Source: Liolophura sinensis (Eukaryota; Mollusca; Polyplacophora; Chitonida; Chitonidae). From it: a stretch of DNA of 64,000 bases. Below are positions 13,201 through 28,200 of the stretch, in pieces (positions within the stretch are counted from its first letter, which is position 1; each line of letters begins with the position of its first letter). The notes below the pieces were generated by a model, which saw only the letters and a list, made by a program, of their open reading frames with translations, was not told where the DNA came from and did not search any database. The stretch covers positions 13,875,717 to 13,939,716 of the forward strand of contig NC_088305.1 of assembly GCF_032854445.1 (NCBI RefSeq). The letters run 5' to 3'. Position numbers and translations under genes: made by a program.

Positions 13201-16200
13201 ACGCATTTATAACATGAAATGTTATAAATATACACAGTCACACCAGTTACTTGTAAGGCAAGCGTTACATTGTTTCACTTGTAGAACAAACGTTGCATTG
13301 TTTCACTTGTAGGACAAACGTTACACTGTTTCACTATGAATATTAGCACATGACAACATGCTAATTCAAGTTTGACTTACCAGTTTCTGCAGTTTTCGTA
13401 AAGAATTGCCCCTTTGGGATACATCACGCCATTCAAGGAGCATGGGCAATCTTCGGCGGGGATACACGAACCACCTTCCAGAATAAAACCAGCACATATT
13501 TTCAACTGGATAATCCAATTTTTCGTTCTGATATAGAACAGTTGCACGTATGCGTTATAAACTAACTGTATCCATGTTAATAAGAAGCAAAGAATTTTGT
13601 TTACAGTATGCAGCTAATAGTAATTAATTTTAAAGCATAAACTATAAATCGCATGACAACATAGCATCAAACCTAGTTGTGGCCGTGGAATAGTTTCTAG
13701 TTTATCTAGGGTAATATCGCCTAACAGTTAGGCTAGGACATCTTAAACCACAATATTCGTTACAGCCTAACATCGGGGATTACATATGAAATATTCATAT
13801 CAATAGAGTGTTTTAACTTTAATGACGATGGTAAACTATAGTCTCACATCCGTCAAATTGCATACAATTCGTTACAGGGGAATTATCTATGGAAATATTT
13901 ATATCATCTCGGTGTTATGTCTAGAAACAGGGGTAACCTACAACATTCCTTTTAGCTTAAAATGAGGACATGACGCAAGTCTTAGAGACCGGTGCTTACT
14001 GACCTGTGCGTGCTGAAGGTTTGATTTGATTTATTGGTGTTTTATGCTGTATTCAAGAATATTTCACTTATACGACGGCGGCCAGCATTATGGTGGGTGG
14101 AAACCGGGCAGAGCCCGGGAGAAACCCACGACCATCTGCAGGTTGCTGGAAGACCTTCCCACGTACGGCCGGAGCTGGACTTGAGCTCACAGCGACCGCA
14201 TTGGTGAGAGACTTCTGGGTCATTGCACTCCGCTAGCGCGCTAACCAACTGAGCCACGGATGCCCTCGCGTACTGAAGGGATAATAACTATCTTACCATT
14301 CTCCACCATGCCATCGGGACAGTAGCAGCCTTCCATACAGTGAGTGGAATGACAGTAAGCCTCTGGATCAGCTCCGATGTTCTTACACGTCTGCTCACAG
14401 GGGGAGCCACATGGTTTGTACACGTACCCGTATTCACACTGCATGGCTGGAAGGTTAGAGGTCAGATACATCAGAATACACTTTCATTTCAATCCATGTG
14501 GTTCATCAAAATGTACAGTTAACAAGGTGTTGATGCGTTCTGTTGTATATGCGTATATACCCAATGTATTAAAGACAAATATCAATTAAATATCTGGTTG
14601 GGTGAAAACTCACTAAAGGCCAGTTTTATCTTATTAATTACGTACAATTAAGTAGCATAAACTTTGGCAATCCTACCAATTTTAATTCAATTAATTCAAT
14701 ATCAATAAGTTTAACCGATCGGATTTGAACTGGATTTCTTCTCATATTTAAGGGCGCACCAAATAATCAAATGTGTAAAGAAAAATAACTGCACTCTATT
14801 TCTATCTCCAGTTTTCTCTCTCCCCGTCCCCTCCACACACACAAACAGCACCCACCCACCACCCCATACGTTATTCATTTCATTCATTTCATATATGAAC
14901 AAGAGCCAGGCATGATTGTGGTTCCTTCATGATGAATTTTAAATGTGCTAGATATGGCAGTTGTAACGCGAGAGCTAAAAACTTACGACAAAGGTCCTGG
15001 TGCCTCCATTTGACGGGGTATCCAATTCTGTTACACTCTTCGGCAAAGTTTGCAATGGCTGTACACAGACACTCACAGTCTCCACCACGATCGCAGCTAT
15101 AACACGTGGGCAGGTATTGTCATTTACAACAACAGCATGAGGGCACTTATTGTCATTTATAACCGCTTTTGTCATTTATAACCATGGTCAAGTATGCCGT
15201 TTGCAACCAAACACGTGGGCAGGTATTGCCATATTTAAAACAAATCTCACAGACTACAGCAATCGAGGTTTGTCGAACAGACTGTATGTTTTTTCGTAAT
15301 AGTTCCAAAGGAACAATGTAGTCGTCATGAGTGAATGAAGACTTACTGGATTATTTTGCTGACTCAAAAACCGTTAGTTATGGGCGGAGGTGTTTACACA
15401 TTAATCCCGCTTGGAAAATAGTTTACCTTCTTTGAATTATTCATGTTAGACATAGTACTAAGAATTAAGACCCATTTCAGATTCACCTATTATTTATTTT
15501 CCTTTATCAATTCAATAACTGAATAAAAGGATATATTTTCAACGTATCGTAATAACATAATATTCTCCAGTTATTAAAATGTTGGAATATCATTATTCAA
15601 AGGAAAAGAGCAAAGATGTAACTGTGAATCCAGGGCCCGGTTGTTCAAGACAGGTTTAAGATTTCACACCAGATTTAAAGTTTAAGCCAAGTTTTCAGTT
15701 TTGTACTTAGACTAAAGAAACTTTTGTAACACTATATTACATATGAAGTAAAACTGCTGCTGTTATACTATAACTTTTGAGAACTACAGTGGCTGCTGAA
15801 TTTGGCCGAAAAATTAAATACAAAATGTGACTTAATACCAGTATTAGCTAATACACTTTCGAACAACTGGGCCCTATACCCTGAAGACGTCAAATAAGAT
15901 TGTTACCTGCATGCATCAAACACACAGTCTGAATAGAATCGCTCGACGGTACTGCTAAGCATACTGGGGTTGTTTCTGCAATCTTGGAACACTGCACCAG
16001 ACTTGATGATGCTACAGGAGGAAATAGCCCACGGCTGTCTGTTAGCATGCTCCGCCTGAAACCGGAAGAAACGAGCACTTTATTGATATTTCTACCAAAC
16101 TGTACAATATTAAATTCTAACGACGGCTACGCTGAACGAAAAGTCGACAGTTATTTAGTATTTCTCTAATACTTAGGTTGCCTCCCCTTTTCTAGGGTCT

Positions 16201-19200
16201 ATGGCTTTGACGGTAGGTTCTGGTTGAGCTGTCCAATGCGGCTATCATTAGCAAGTACTAATGTGATGGAATTTAAGCAACCCTAAGAATTAACTGCGAC
16301 AACACCGCCTGTGAAATTACTTGCATGGTTGCACTGCTTCTGAATCATCGCAGGTTCTGAAGACAGAACTTCCCACAAACATTAACTCACAGCGACAGCG
16401 TTGGTAGACTACGACATTTTGCGAGTCAGAATAACAAAAACAACAAAAGCATCAAGTTTCTGGTACAGCTACGGATACAACAGTAATGCTTCCTGTCACA
16501 TTTGAAGATGTGCCATAAAAGGTCATTATCATCTAAACGATACACGACAAAAAAGCGTTCCATACCAAGCAGAGGTTTCCTTCGACGGGTATTTCTTGAG
16601 GCTTTGTTGGACACAAGGTGGTTGCCCAACTGTCAGCGAACACATTGCTCACAGACTCGACAGCGCCGGATTTGGATTTATAATCGTCGTCAGCATTGCC
16701 GTTGTAGTTACCACAAAGACCCTCTAGATTCTTGTCCTTCCAGTCGTTGGTGAGGTGAATGTACACTCTGGTATCTGCCAACAGGGAAACGGTCACATGT
16801 AAATCTGTCATGCGTTACAGAGCGAGATTAACTGGTCTCAAAAGCATACTCAGTACCTTCTTACTAGTGCATTTATATATCTGATTAAGCTGCTTGTTTT
16901 GATAAAGTTCCCATGTCATTTTCTTCAGCCGTATATCATATGCATGATGGTCTACAAATATCAACCGACACATTCAGAGCATGCGCACATCGTTGCTCCT
17001 GCATTTTTTCTACTGTCTAGAAGGGATTTTCTACTTATTCTTCTGCTTGTATACTCAATGAAATTCCGAGATCATATGCAGATACAACTGCTTTCATAAT
17101 GGAAAAAAGGAAAATGTTATGATTATTTATTTATTATTTGATTTGTGTTTTACGCTGTGCTCAAGAATTTATCACTTATACGACCAGCATTATGAATTAT
17201 GATGGGAGGTAACCGGGCAAACCTTACCACCTACGGCGCTATGATTATAGAATGTTATCTGTTATCTATTGTATTTACATCATAGTATAGTGAGAATAAT
17301 TATAGAATGGGTTGTGAAAGAGTGAAAGAATGCATTACCCTATAAAACGAAGTGCACTTACGTGAATCGAACTGTACAGTGAGACCGAAGTCAAAGAAAA
17401 GGTGGTAGAATAGTCCAACTCGGCTGACTCGGAGACCAGTGGTATCGTATGGAAAGTTGGTAATAGTCCTGTCGTTAACAGTCACACCTTTGCCTCTCAG
17501 CATGTTGATGACCATACTGTCGACGGTGACAGTCACGCTCTTGGTGCAGGTCACGCCCGTGACACCGCACGCCATGTTTGCAGTCACGACACTGAAGCGG
17601 CCATCAGGATCGGCCACCATGATGTACTCACAAGCACCTTGGAAAGCGTAGGCCTTGCCGTCAAACGTCTTGTAATGAGGATCTCCGGAAGCCGTGCAAG
17701 TGACTGCAAAAACAACCCACATTCATTCAAGTCACGTAAATCAGGCTTCTTAACAAGTAGATGTACATTGGTATATATTTGTTAGGTGTGTGTGTGTGTG
17801 TGTGTGGCGGAGGGAAGGTATATACAATTAAAGCAGATGCATTGGGTTGGGCATACAATCAGGTTAAGAGCACTAGGAAGAGAATCAGTTAATGAATGGT
17901 TAAGGCTTAAGGCCACTTGGGCTACTTTACAGGCTCTCATTAAACCATGTTAATTTCTATGAAAGGAAGCTTAAAGCTCAGTAAGGCATAAAAGGACATC
18001 CTTCCTTGCATCATTAGGCCCATTACATATGCGTTTCTTGAAGACCATGCTATGTGTGGATTAGAATTAGCACACAGTACAGCTGACTGCTTCTACTGTT
18101 CAACATTTATGTAACGAATACATAAGAATGTCATTGTTTTCAGGGTTTTTTTTTGTAATCTTCGAAAAATTATTTCGTCTGTTTGGACATTTCACCGCGA
18201 ATATAAAATAGTGAACAACAGATATTACTCAAGGTAAGTGCATCAGCTACGGAACTACGGTAGGAATCAAGGCATTGTTTTTACCTGGGCAGTCGTATTC
18301 TCGGGTCTGGACCCATTTTCGCTGTCGGCAGGTGCTGGAAACAAGAAAGTATATATGAAGTTTACATTTGATCACTAACTACAGCGAAGCTTGGCTCGGT
18401 AACGTTGTCCTTATTTTTACAGCACGGTTCCAGGTGGTTTTCACTTTGAAGGCATCTCCTGGACGTACGAATATAAATCTGAATCCTGTCGACTGATATT
18501 CTTTCTACATAATCACGCTTTTTAAGGTGATGCGCTATCAAAACACGAAAATTACTCACATTTCCTTACAGCCAACCCTGATTGACTCCTCTGGCTCGTA
18601 CATTTCTGACCCGTACATACAGGGACATTCGTCAGGCTCCACACACAATCCCTGGCAAAACGAGAAGCAGATTACAACCGAGAACACGAATAGGAATATT
18701 TGGCTTTTTGAGGCCATATCGAAAGTGGTATTGGTATTTTCGTACAATCGTGACATGAACCAAAGCAACCAATAATCTCCCTTAACAGAGCCTTAAAAAT
18801 ACAAACAGTGTCATCGGCTTTTGCAGTTTTAAGGCAGTTCAACATTTGTTTGAAAACAATTAATATTATTAGGTGTTTTGTATATGATGAAGTGTTATTT
18901 CACGAGTCCTTGCTGTGTTGAAAATCCGTATTGGACGAGGCGCCACGGATTTCCAACACAACGTGGTTTCCCTAGAGGAAACCGGAGTGCCCGGACTAAA
19001 ACCGGAATGCGAGGATTAAACCACCGACCCTCGTACATAAACAAACCACCTAACTTAAACCGGCTGACCGTGCTTCACTTCGCACCACTTCAGTTCACCA
19101 GTTCACCCTGCATTTTCTTTAGCTAATTCTGCTTAAGCCATGGTGCTCAGAAGCGTGTAATTTGCTACTATGTAAGCTATTACACGAACAGTTAGAAATA

Positions 19201-22200
19201 ATTAGCAAGAGGCCGTGCTTCACCGGTTACGTGTGACCGTTTGTCAGCTATCACACTGTTATCACTGCTCTGGTTTTACTCTCTACGCCATATGTCTTTA
19301 ATTATATTATACGTATACTAAAATATAAGTGGCTTAGGATACTTACGGCTTTTGTCATGATCTTAGTTCCGTTACATCCACAGCCCTCATCAAATCGCTC
19401 TTCCTGGCAGAGAAAGTTGCTGTCGTAGGTCAAACAAGATCTCTGGCAAGAGGACACAGAATCCAGCCAGACTTGACTCTTGGGGCAGACGACGCCTTCT
19501 TTACACGTACCCTCCCCACATTCCCAAGCACCATTCTCACATTTACTGTAATAGAAACAAAAGCCGTATTTAGTGTTATCCTGTGCTAAAGTGTTTTCAT
19601 ACAGTAACGTATTGTTTTATATACATGTACTCATTCAAAAAGTGTTCTTTTATCCATTTCCAAGATGTACTAGTACAGTAACGTATTGTTTTTTATACTC
19701 AACCGGACGATTTTATCCAGTGTAAAGGTATATTGGTACAGTAACGTATTGTTGTTTTTTTTATACTCAGCCGAACGGTTTTATCCAGTGCAAAGATATA
19801 TTGATACAGTAACGTATTGTTTTTTATACTCATTCAGGAACAAAAGCAGTGCAAAGGTAGTCTGAGATGGCTCTGACTTTAGGTTGGGCAAACTTTTGTT
19901 CGCCCAAGGATGGCCCCAAACCAACGTCATAATGAGCCCCATACACAAAACACCAGATACAGTCGTCTGCCCTTGTCAGAATAAAGTATAAAGACATTGA
20001 CGGAATTAAAGGATTAACCGACGGCTTACCAAGATGTACATTTCATCATGACTTCATCTCCAGCGCGAGAGACTGGAAACTCTGGGTTGTATTTGTTGTA
20101 GCAGGTGCAATCGGCTATATTCACACATTTGCCGTCTTCATCTACCAGTTTATCATCTTCACATTTGCACCCTCGGATCATTTCCTCGGTGCAGCGGACG
20201 TCTGGCATAGACAGAGCACGGCATTCGCCAGAGCACATGGAGGCGCTGTATGTATAGAAGCTATTTTCTCCACAGTTAAGTCCTGAATGAAAGAAACAAC
20301 ATTCAACTTATAACCATCCTTGCATTCTCCTTATCATCATGCCTTATGGCGCTGTGTAAGACTACTTACACACTAATACCATATTCCATTATAGCGAATT
20401 TCAGAGAATAAAATTAATCATTAAAACTTATTCCAATCCAATAAGTATGGCTTCCGCCATTATCGCTATAATGGATATCAAAACCTAAATTAAAACTCAT
20501 AATTTTGCGTAATAATTTAACGTAAAAATACTTTTGTTTACACGTTTAAGATTTTGTTTAAAAGAATTTAAATTCGAATTTTGTGGTGGGCTTTGCGAAC
20601 CACGAAAGGTGACATAACGTCAGAATACCATGCCATTGGCAATACGGTCCATATAAGGCCAACCCACAATTCTAACATTTAACAACATCACCAAAAGTGC
20701 ACTTAGACACAGTTTGCCGCAATTTTAATTCTCATTTCTTTCAGTAATATGGTGAATTTATTTCTGCTATTATTGATTATGTTTAAGCATAACTTCAGAG
20801 CGGAAAACCGCAAGGACTGTGGATTGAAACAGCTTACAATACCGAATGTGCCGAAACCCATGTTTGGAAGTACCTTCGTTTTATTTAATGATGCTAGCGG
20901 TGCAGCCCACTCGTGTTTTGAAGGTAAAGGTGCAGATTTGGGCACAAACCAGTAATATTCAAGAAAGAGTGAATTACAATGGTGCTAGACGTGTCTGTGC
21001 CAAAATGCAATGTAAAATCCTAATAAAGTGGTAGAAGTGAAAACTGTGTTTATAAAAGTACAGGATCTCACTGTATATATAGGTGAATTGTGTGAACAGA
21101 ATGTCATAGCACTTTATACTGTCTCTAGAGACGAACTGACATAAGAACTAACTCACATTTAAAGATACATGCTTTCCTTAAGCAAGAACTAAACCCGGAT
21201 TAAAACGTGTGCTCTTAAGACCCGTATGTGATTCGTTTGTAAAGAAGTCGTGCAACACAGCCTTGAATTGTGATTTTACAGGTTGGAAATCTTTGGCACG
21301 TGATGTCGGAATTTTTACATATTGTTTGCTATACTTTAAACTTAAGAAGCTTTGACAAGTGCATGAGTACAAACCTTTTACAAACTATAATTATTTTCGA
21401 AGACAAACATTTTTATTCTATAATCGATGGTGTAGGCCACATTTAGAGTCAAGCCATACATAGCATTACATTGTTTTTTCCCCTTCATTCAATTCAGGAA
21501 GAGACTAAATTATCATTATACTTTTCTCATTCAAAGAAAGAACGTATTATACTTAACTTGTACATAAAACAGAGCTATTATGTAGATGATCCCCAGGCAG
21601 AAGGAACCAGTGTCCTCATGACTCATGCATAGAAAGACTCATGCTTGGGAAGGAGGTATTATCTTTATGACTTATGCATGCATAGAAATTACAATTCTCA
21701 TGCCATGAAATGAACCTGATGCGTATGATCCATGTCCAAAAGGAGTTATCTTCCTTATGACTCATTATTGAAACGGAACTGTAAATCATGCATGGAAAGG
21801 AGCTATTTCCTTTATGGATCATGCAAGGAAAAATGTTATTCATCTCTTGATTCACGCCAGGCAACATGCTATTCAGCTCAAGTCCCTTGCATGTAAAGGA
21901 TATATTACCCGAATATCCCTCAATGCATATAAAGGAGCTATTGTTTTCATAACTCATGCATAGAAATGAACGATTATTTTCATAACTCATGCATAGAAAG
22001 GAGCTATAATTCTCATGACCCATGGAAATAAATAATTTTGAGTGAGTGAATTTTATAAAGGTACCACCTTAGAATTTACACGTTTGATAACACTTTATTT
22101 AAGAAAATTCTAACAAAAGTAGTTAATGGAAATTTGGGGATTTCGTTAGGGGTAAACAGTCCGGTGACTTCACTCTTTTTCTTTCTTCCCGTTTACTATC

Positions 22201-25200
22201 CGTTACTATAGGTTTATCTTAGTCGGGTGCTGATGAAATGAGGAAAGGTCACGGCATGAAGGGATGGTGTACGTGCGCCATGCCGTCATGAACGACGACA
22301 CATGAACTTACCTTTGAAATCACCTTTGGCTACATGGAACAATACATTAAATAAAATGTATCCAATCGCTAAATATCTATTCAATTTACTGAAAGATAGG
22401 ACATTAAGTTCTTTAACAAGCCTGTTGGTAAACAACAACATACTGAGCATGGCGGCCTCAACATGCAAGCAAACCATCAACTGGCACAATTAATATACTG
22501 TATTGTAAAGTAATTCCTTTTTAGTTTGAGTGAACATAGAATATTTTAATGGAGCGCACACAGGTCTAGTTTAAAACGCGCACCCCAAGTGGCTTATACA
22601 AAGATACCACCGGCGCCTTAGATTACGTAACAATTGTAAATGCATAAGAAACACCCGAGCACTCTTTACAGAACATAACCCAGACCTGTTTTAAGCAGAA
22701 ACTTACCACAAATTGTTTGTATGTAATTCTCATCTATGGAAGCACCCTGTTTAGTACACTCCCCAGCTAGGGCGTTGCTAATGGTGCACTCAGGACGCCT
22801 TCCGCTGGCAGATCCAAGAGAGCAGATATCATGACGACACATCTCGTAGTACCAACCAATGTTGTCGATCTTCTCGCCACAGTCTCCGAACACTGTCTTG
22901 TCCACCAAGTAACCGCATTTCTCTTGCATGGTTTCGGCGCTCTGAATAAATTGGAGCATTTTGCGTTAGTCGCACACATAGCGAAATTTCCGGTAATTTC
23001 CGGTGATGGATCTAGTTGGATTGATTGTCAACAACAGCTTACAATTCAAGGAAGCATTTCTCGTGATTATAAATTGTGTGAAAACCTTGTCTATCATTAT
23101 TTCTCCATTTCTCTCAAAACGTCAACACTATAGATATGTACCACCTTAAAGTGCAAATGTTGTTCATTTATATGTAAATTTAATTGGTTTCCATTAAAAT
23201 AAGTGGCACACATTTTTCTCCTTCCGAAACAAGAATAACTTACTATAAAGAAAAACTGTATAACTGTTTCAATAAATTGTGCTGCGTTTTGGCCTGGCTA
23301 TTAACTTTCTGTCAATATTTGTCGTGTCATTGGAGAAGGTAGAGCCCATATAATGATGATGGTATACATTCACCATTGGTTACATAGAAACAGAATGATA
23401 TTCGAATTTGATAGAAATGGGGCTGTCATAATCTAAGCCTGAAGTCCAGCCAATATATACTACTCGCGGACCATTAGCAGATATTCCAAATTGATAATCG
23501 CAAAGATGCATGTCTGACAAGACACACAGCTTTTCGTTGCACAATGGAGCTCCTGGCTTCTGTCACCCATAGACCGGTATATTCATGATTGCAGCGCAAA
23601 ACGATAATCAAACTGAACAAAGAAAAGATTGATGCGTTCTCGATTAACGTTTAACTTACCACAGTTGGACAAGAGTCAGATTCCGGAATCTCTGCAGCAG
23701 GGCAAGTCGGGTCCTTATAAGCGTTCACGAGGTCTTTAGCACGAGTGTAAGGTGCACCATTCGCAGCCAAAAGATCGTCCTCTTTCTGGAAGTTGTAGGT
23801 ACCGCAAATACCTCTCACCTGGGAACAAGTTAATAACAGAAACATGGTAAGCCAAAAATCCTACATTCATAAATGGTAAGCCAAAATCCTGCATTCATAA
23901 ATGGTAAGCGAAAATCCTGCATTCATAAATGGTAAGCGAAAATCCTACATTCATAAATGATAAGCCAAAATCCTGCGTTCGAAAATGAAATGACAAAATT
24001 CTACATTCATAAATGGTAAGCCAAAATGGTACATTCGTAGATTACTCGTCAAAACTTGTCAAACGACCATTCGTCGGGGAAGAAAGTAATAAACAAAAAG
24101 TAATAATGACTTTAACTTAGCGTAATAAATTTTACTGAGGTCCCGCATGCAGACAGTGGTGGAATTAGAAATAAGTCTAAACAAATGCTTTGTTTTATCT
24201 TCACACGAAAACAGTCAGTGATTTCAGATTATGGTGTGTGAGACAACAGGCAATAAAAACATATTTTCTGAAGACACCAAATAATTGTATTCATCCGAAT
24301 TGAGTTATTTAATAATCTATAGTCTTCAGGAAGATCACTTGAGATCATTAAGTGGAGATTATCAGCCTGGTAACATTTATCACTGATATAGAAGATACCG
24401 ATCATGAAACGATACGTGACTTTCTCTGACGATGAACGCTTCCCTTTAACTCTAGAAATCCACTGCCAACATACACGTTAAAATATGACTTTAAGTGAAG
24501 TGAGACACCAGTGATATTTTTTCCAAAGAACAAACCGTTTAGTCATGTACCTTATCATTGAAGAAAGGATCGAGTCGGATGTACACGGCTGGCATATTTC
24601 TCTCATTGTGGAAGAGCACTCGATAACCGAATCCTTTCACCAACAGGAATTTCGAAGCAACCATTCTGACGACGGCACTCTTGGACGTGTGCGGTAGACT
24701 GCCGGTTCGGTCCACACCGTTGATCAAAACTTTGTTGTAGGAGACGTCGATGGAGATTTCAGGGTTTGAGATGACTACTCCACTAATACAGCCGATATCA
24801 GCATTGTCGGTACAGCGTTGGAACTGTAGGTTGATGGACAGCTGCGTGCGGGTATCATTGGACTGATCCATTGGCTGGAAAAACAGCAGCATCAGCACAT
24901 ATCAACGCAATTGTATTACTTTAGACAGGAAAGGTTCAGCACTGGGGTTAGATCTCAACAACAACAATAGATTTTAGGTCCGAAATTAGGCAGGAAACAG
25001 TATTGGGGCCAGATCTCAATAACACACTACACAGCTTAGGCTCGAAGTTAGTCAGGAAAGGCTCTGTATTGGGGCCAGATTTTAACAACAGACCACACAG
25101 CTTAGGTCCGAATTACTTGAGGCATTATAGGTTCCGTACTGGGGTCAGATCTCAACAACTGACTACATTTAGACTAGAATTACTTCAGGCGGGAAAGATT

Positions 25201-28200
25201 CCTTATTGGGATGAGATCTTAACAACAGACAACACGGCTCAGGCAGGAAAGGTTCCGTATTGGGATCAGATCTTAACAACAGAAAACACAACTTGGGCTA
25301 GAAGTTAGACATGAAAGGTTCCATATTAGGACCAGATCTCAACAACAAACAACACATCTCAGGCAGGACAGGTTCCGTATTGGAGGGGGGGGGGGGGCGA
25401 GATCTTAGCAGACTACACAACTTATGCGCATAGGTGAGAAAGTTTCCCTAGTAAGTTAAATCTTACCTGAACAGCTGTATAAGCACAAGAGCTGAATCTG
25501 ACGTGGTAACCTTCTCCGTCGAACGTCTTCACGTTTCCCACACCCACAATAGCGCATGTAGAGGCGCACTTGTCCGTGGTACAGTCCCAGTGACCGTGGT
25601 TACACACGCTGTCAACAGACACAAGTCTTTAGGTAACTAATTGTCCACAAACTACATGCCGCAGAATTCTTATTTTGCCTTGCCTCAAGGCTAGAAGTAT
25701 CCTGCTTAGGCCTATTAGTCTATTTACATATCTAAATCTGTGATTGATCCATTGACTCATAGTTGCTTAACGTACTGGCCTTACGATTATTGACACGGAA
25801 CGTACATCTTGGTGTTTTGGTGTACTCAAGAATATTTCACTTAAACGACGGAGGCCAGCATTATGGTGGGAGGAAACTGGACAGAGCCAGGGGGAAGCCA
25901 ATGACCATCCGAGGGTTTCTGGCAGATTTTCCCACATAAGGCCAGAGAGGAAGCCAGTGGACAATTCACAGCGATCGCATTGGTCGCCCGGCTTGGGGTC
26001 ATTACGCTGTACTAATGCACTAACCAACTGAGCCACGGAGGCCTCCGTGCATCTTGATGGACAGTTGGTATACGAATGTCTGTTTCGACGCATAGATTCA
26101 GTAATTTTCCATTCGTATGGCGGTGATAAGCTTTACGGGTGGAGGGAACCGGGGTGCCCGGATTATCTTTTGTGCATTGGCATTAACATCATTCTCGGGA
26201 ATATTTCAATCCTACAGTTTCTGCCATTTTTATGGACGACCGAAACTGGGCTAAACCTGGAGACAGCCATCGTCCTGCAGTAAAATCCCTTACAATCTTC
26301 TGACGTAAAGCCGTAGCCAAATCAAAGGGTGCTGCATTCGAGCACCACCTCATTTGACAAGTATCAAAACTGCAGTGAAATCACATGCAAGATGTCACTG
26401 GATGTAGTGCAATACTAGTAATTTTATTTTATCTATTTATTTCATTGTCTTTTTTTACGCCGTACTGAAGAACATTTTACTTATACGACAGCCGCCAGAA
26501 TCATGGTACGAGGTATGTCTAACTGAGCCTTTCTTGTAATTAGATCATACATATCAGTAAAGGTTTGAATATTTTGATTCTCCAGGAGACGGCATGATAC
26601 ATTAAATGGTCAGGAAACGACGCGACTAACCATATTATTTTCATCGACCATAAGTATCATACGCCTTTACAAAATTCTCCTAAAACGTGCAATGTTTTTT
26701 TTTTTGACCTGTGATACATTTTATGCTTTTTTAAACTTTATAGATTGCACAAATTATAGCAAATGGTTCACAAACATACCACAGAGAGTCCTGTCGTATG
26801 AATTCAAATAATATAAAATTCAAGCCGTTTTGTGAATGCTGCCGACCACTTTTTTCAGCTGGGCCAAACCCACTCATGTTTCCATCCAAAACTCCACTTA
26901 CCATTCATTACAATCCACAGACATGACGCTACCGCTCGGGTGCAGCTCGTTTTTGTATCGGCATGGGCAGTCTTCCGGTTTAATACAGGCATTGCCCTCT
27001 CTAACATAACCTGGAGCGCAATCACATCCAGGTACGCAGGAGGATACGCATTTCGGCAGGAGTGTTGTGAGCGAGCTACAGCTGCGCGGGCATTCCTCAT
27101 AGCAGTCCGTGTAAACCATGTTAGCGGGACACGACATTGCTGCAAAAAACGCAAACATAGATAGAAAATGCAAATTAGTGTTTTACGCAACTAGTGATTA
27201 GTATTTTGTGAATGGTAAAATGGTCATGCTTTCACTGCCCATATATGATGGTAACTAGAAGATAAATTATTATGGACTGATTAAAAGTTAATGACATTAA
27301 AAGGCAGCCTTGGGTATAAGAATTGTTAAGACAGTTTATGAAGACGTCAGACTGAATTTATTCGGAACAGGTTGTAATGCCAGACACAAACTTTTAGCTA
27401 TACAGCTGGTATATTTACCTCGCGGACCCATGTTGGAATTATGGCATTGTAGAACCACCTTAGTACAAGTCACCAAATAATCTGTTCTCTCTTTTAGGTA
27501 AGATAACGTTTGAGAAGGAAAAAAGGGGCACGATGCGATTTTTTACAAATGTATTGGTGACACATATCTGATAATGAGATCTGAGGTAATGTCGAAAGCT
27601 ATTGCCATTTCTAGACTTACGACAAAAGTCTGTCCTTCTCCATGAGATGCGTGGTCCGTATTCTGAGCATTGCTGAGCAAAAATTGTAAATATTGTACAG
27701 ACAGCCTTGTTAAGATTAGCTTCTCCTTCCATGTTGGCGGCTCCGCAATAATCAGCCATACAGCGCAGGATCCATGGCTCAGGAGACATCTGTAAACATA
27801 ACAACATTCTCATAGACAAGGGCATCAGTATCCTACAACGGGAGAAAAACTACCACATTGCCCGACGCCACGGGTCAAATGCGATCACATTTACTTCTTA
27901 TCACTTCTTTCTTAGGTTTTACTCATTTTTTTTTCTTATTTTTACTGCATTGAATAGTTTAGTGAAAACTAGTCTGATTTCAGTTATCTGGTTACATGTT
28001 GAAGTATTTGTCGTGGAACAAAGAGGTAGAACAAAGCGTCAATTCCTGTCTTAGTTTTGAAAAGCGTAGAAGGAGTAACGCGCTTTCAGGCAAATAAAAG
28101 CTTAGCGTGGATGATGTGTTTTTGATTTATGGCACACTGTTACATGTATATGCTGCAAATATTGATATTAACTGATATGGGATGATTAACACCGTCGTCA

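Noticed and set aside
14185-14267. tRNA gene
   Set aside because: A- and B-box-like strings are present, but they form the head of a SINE followed by its core and tail; no complete cloverleaf can be drawn.
20749-20955. 68-codon plus frame starting with a hydrophobic segment
   Set aside because: It resembles a signal peptide but is short and isolated, lies antisense in an intron and has no downstream exon.
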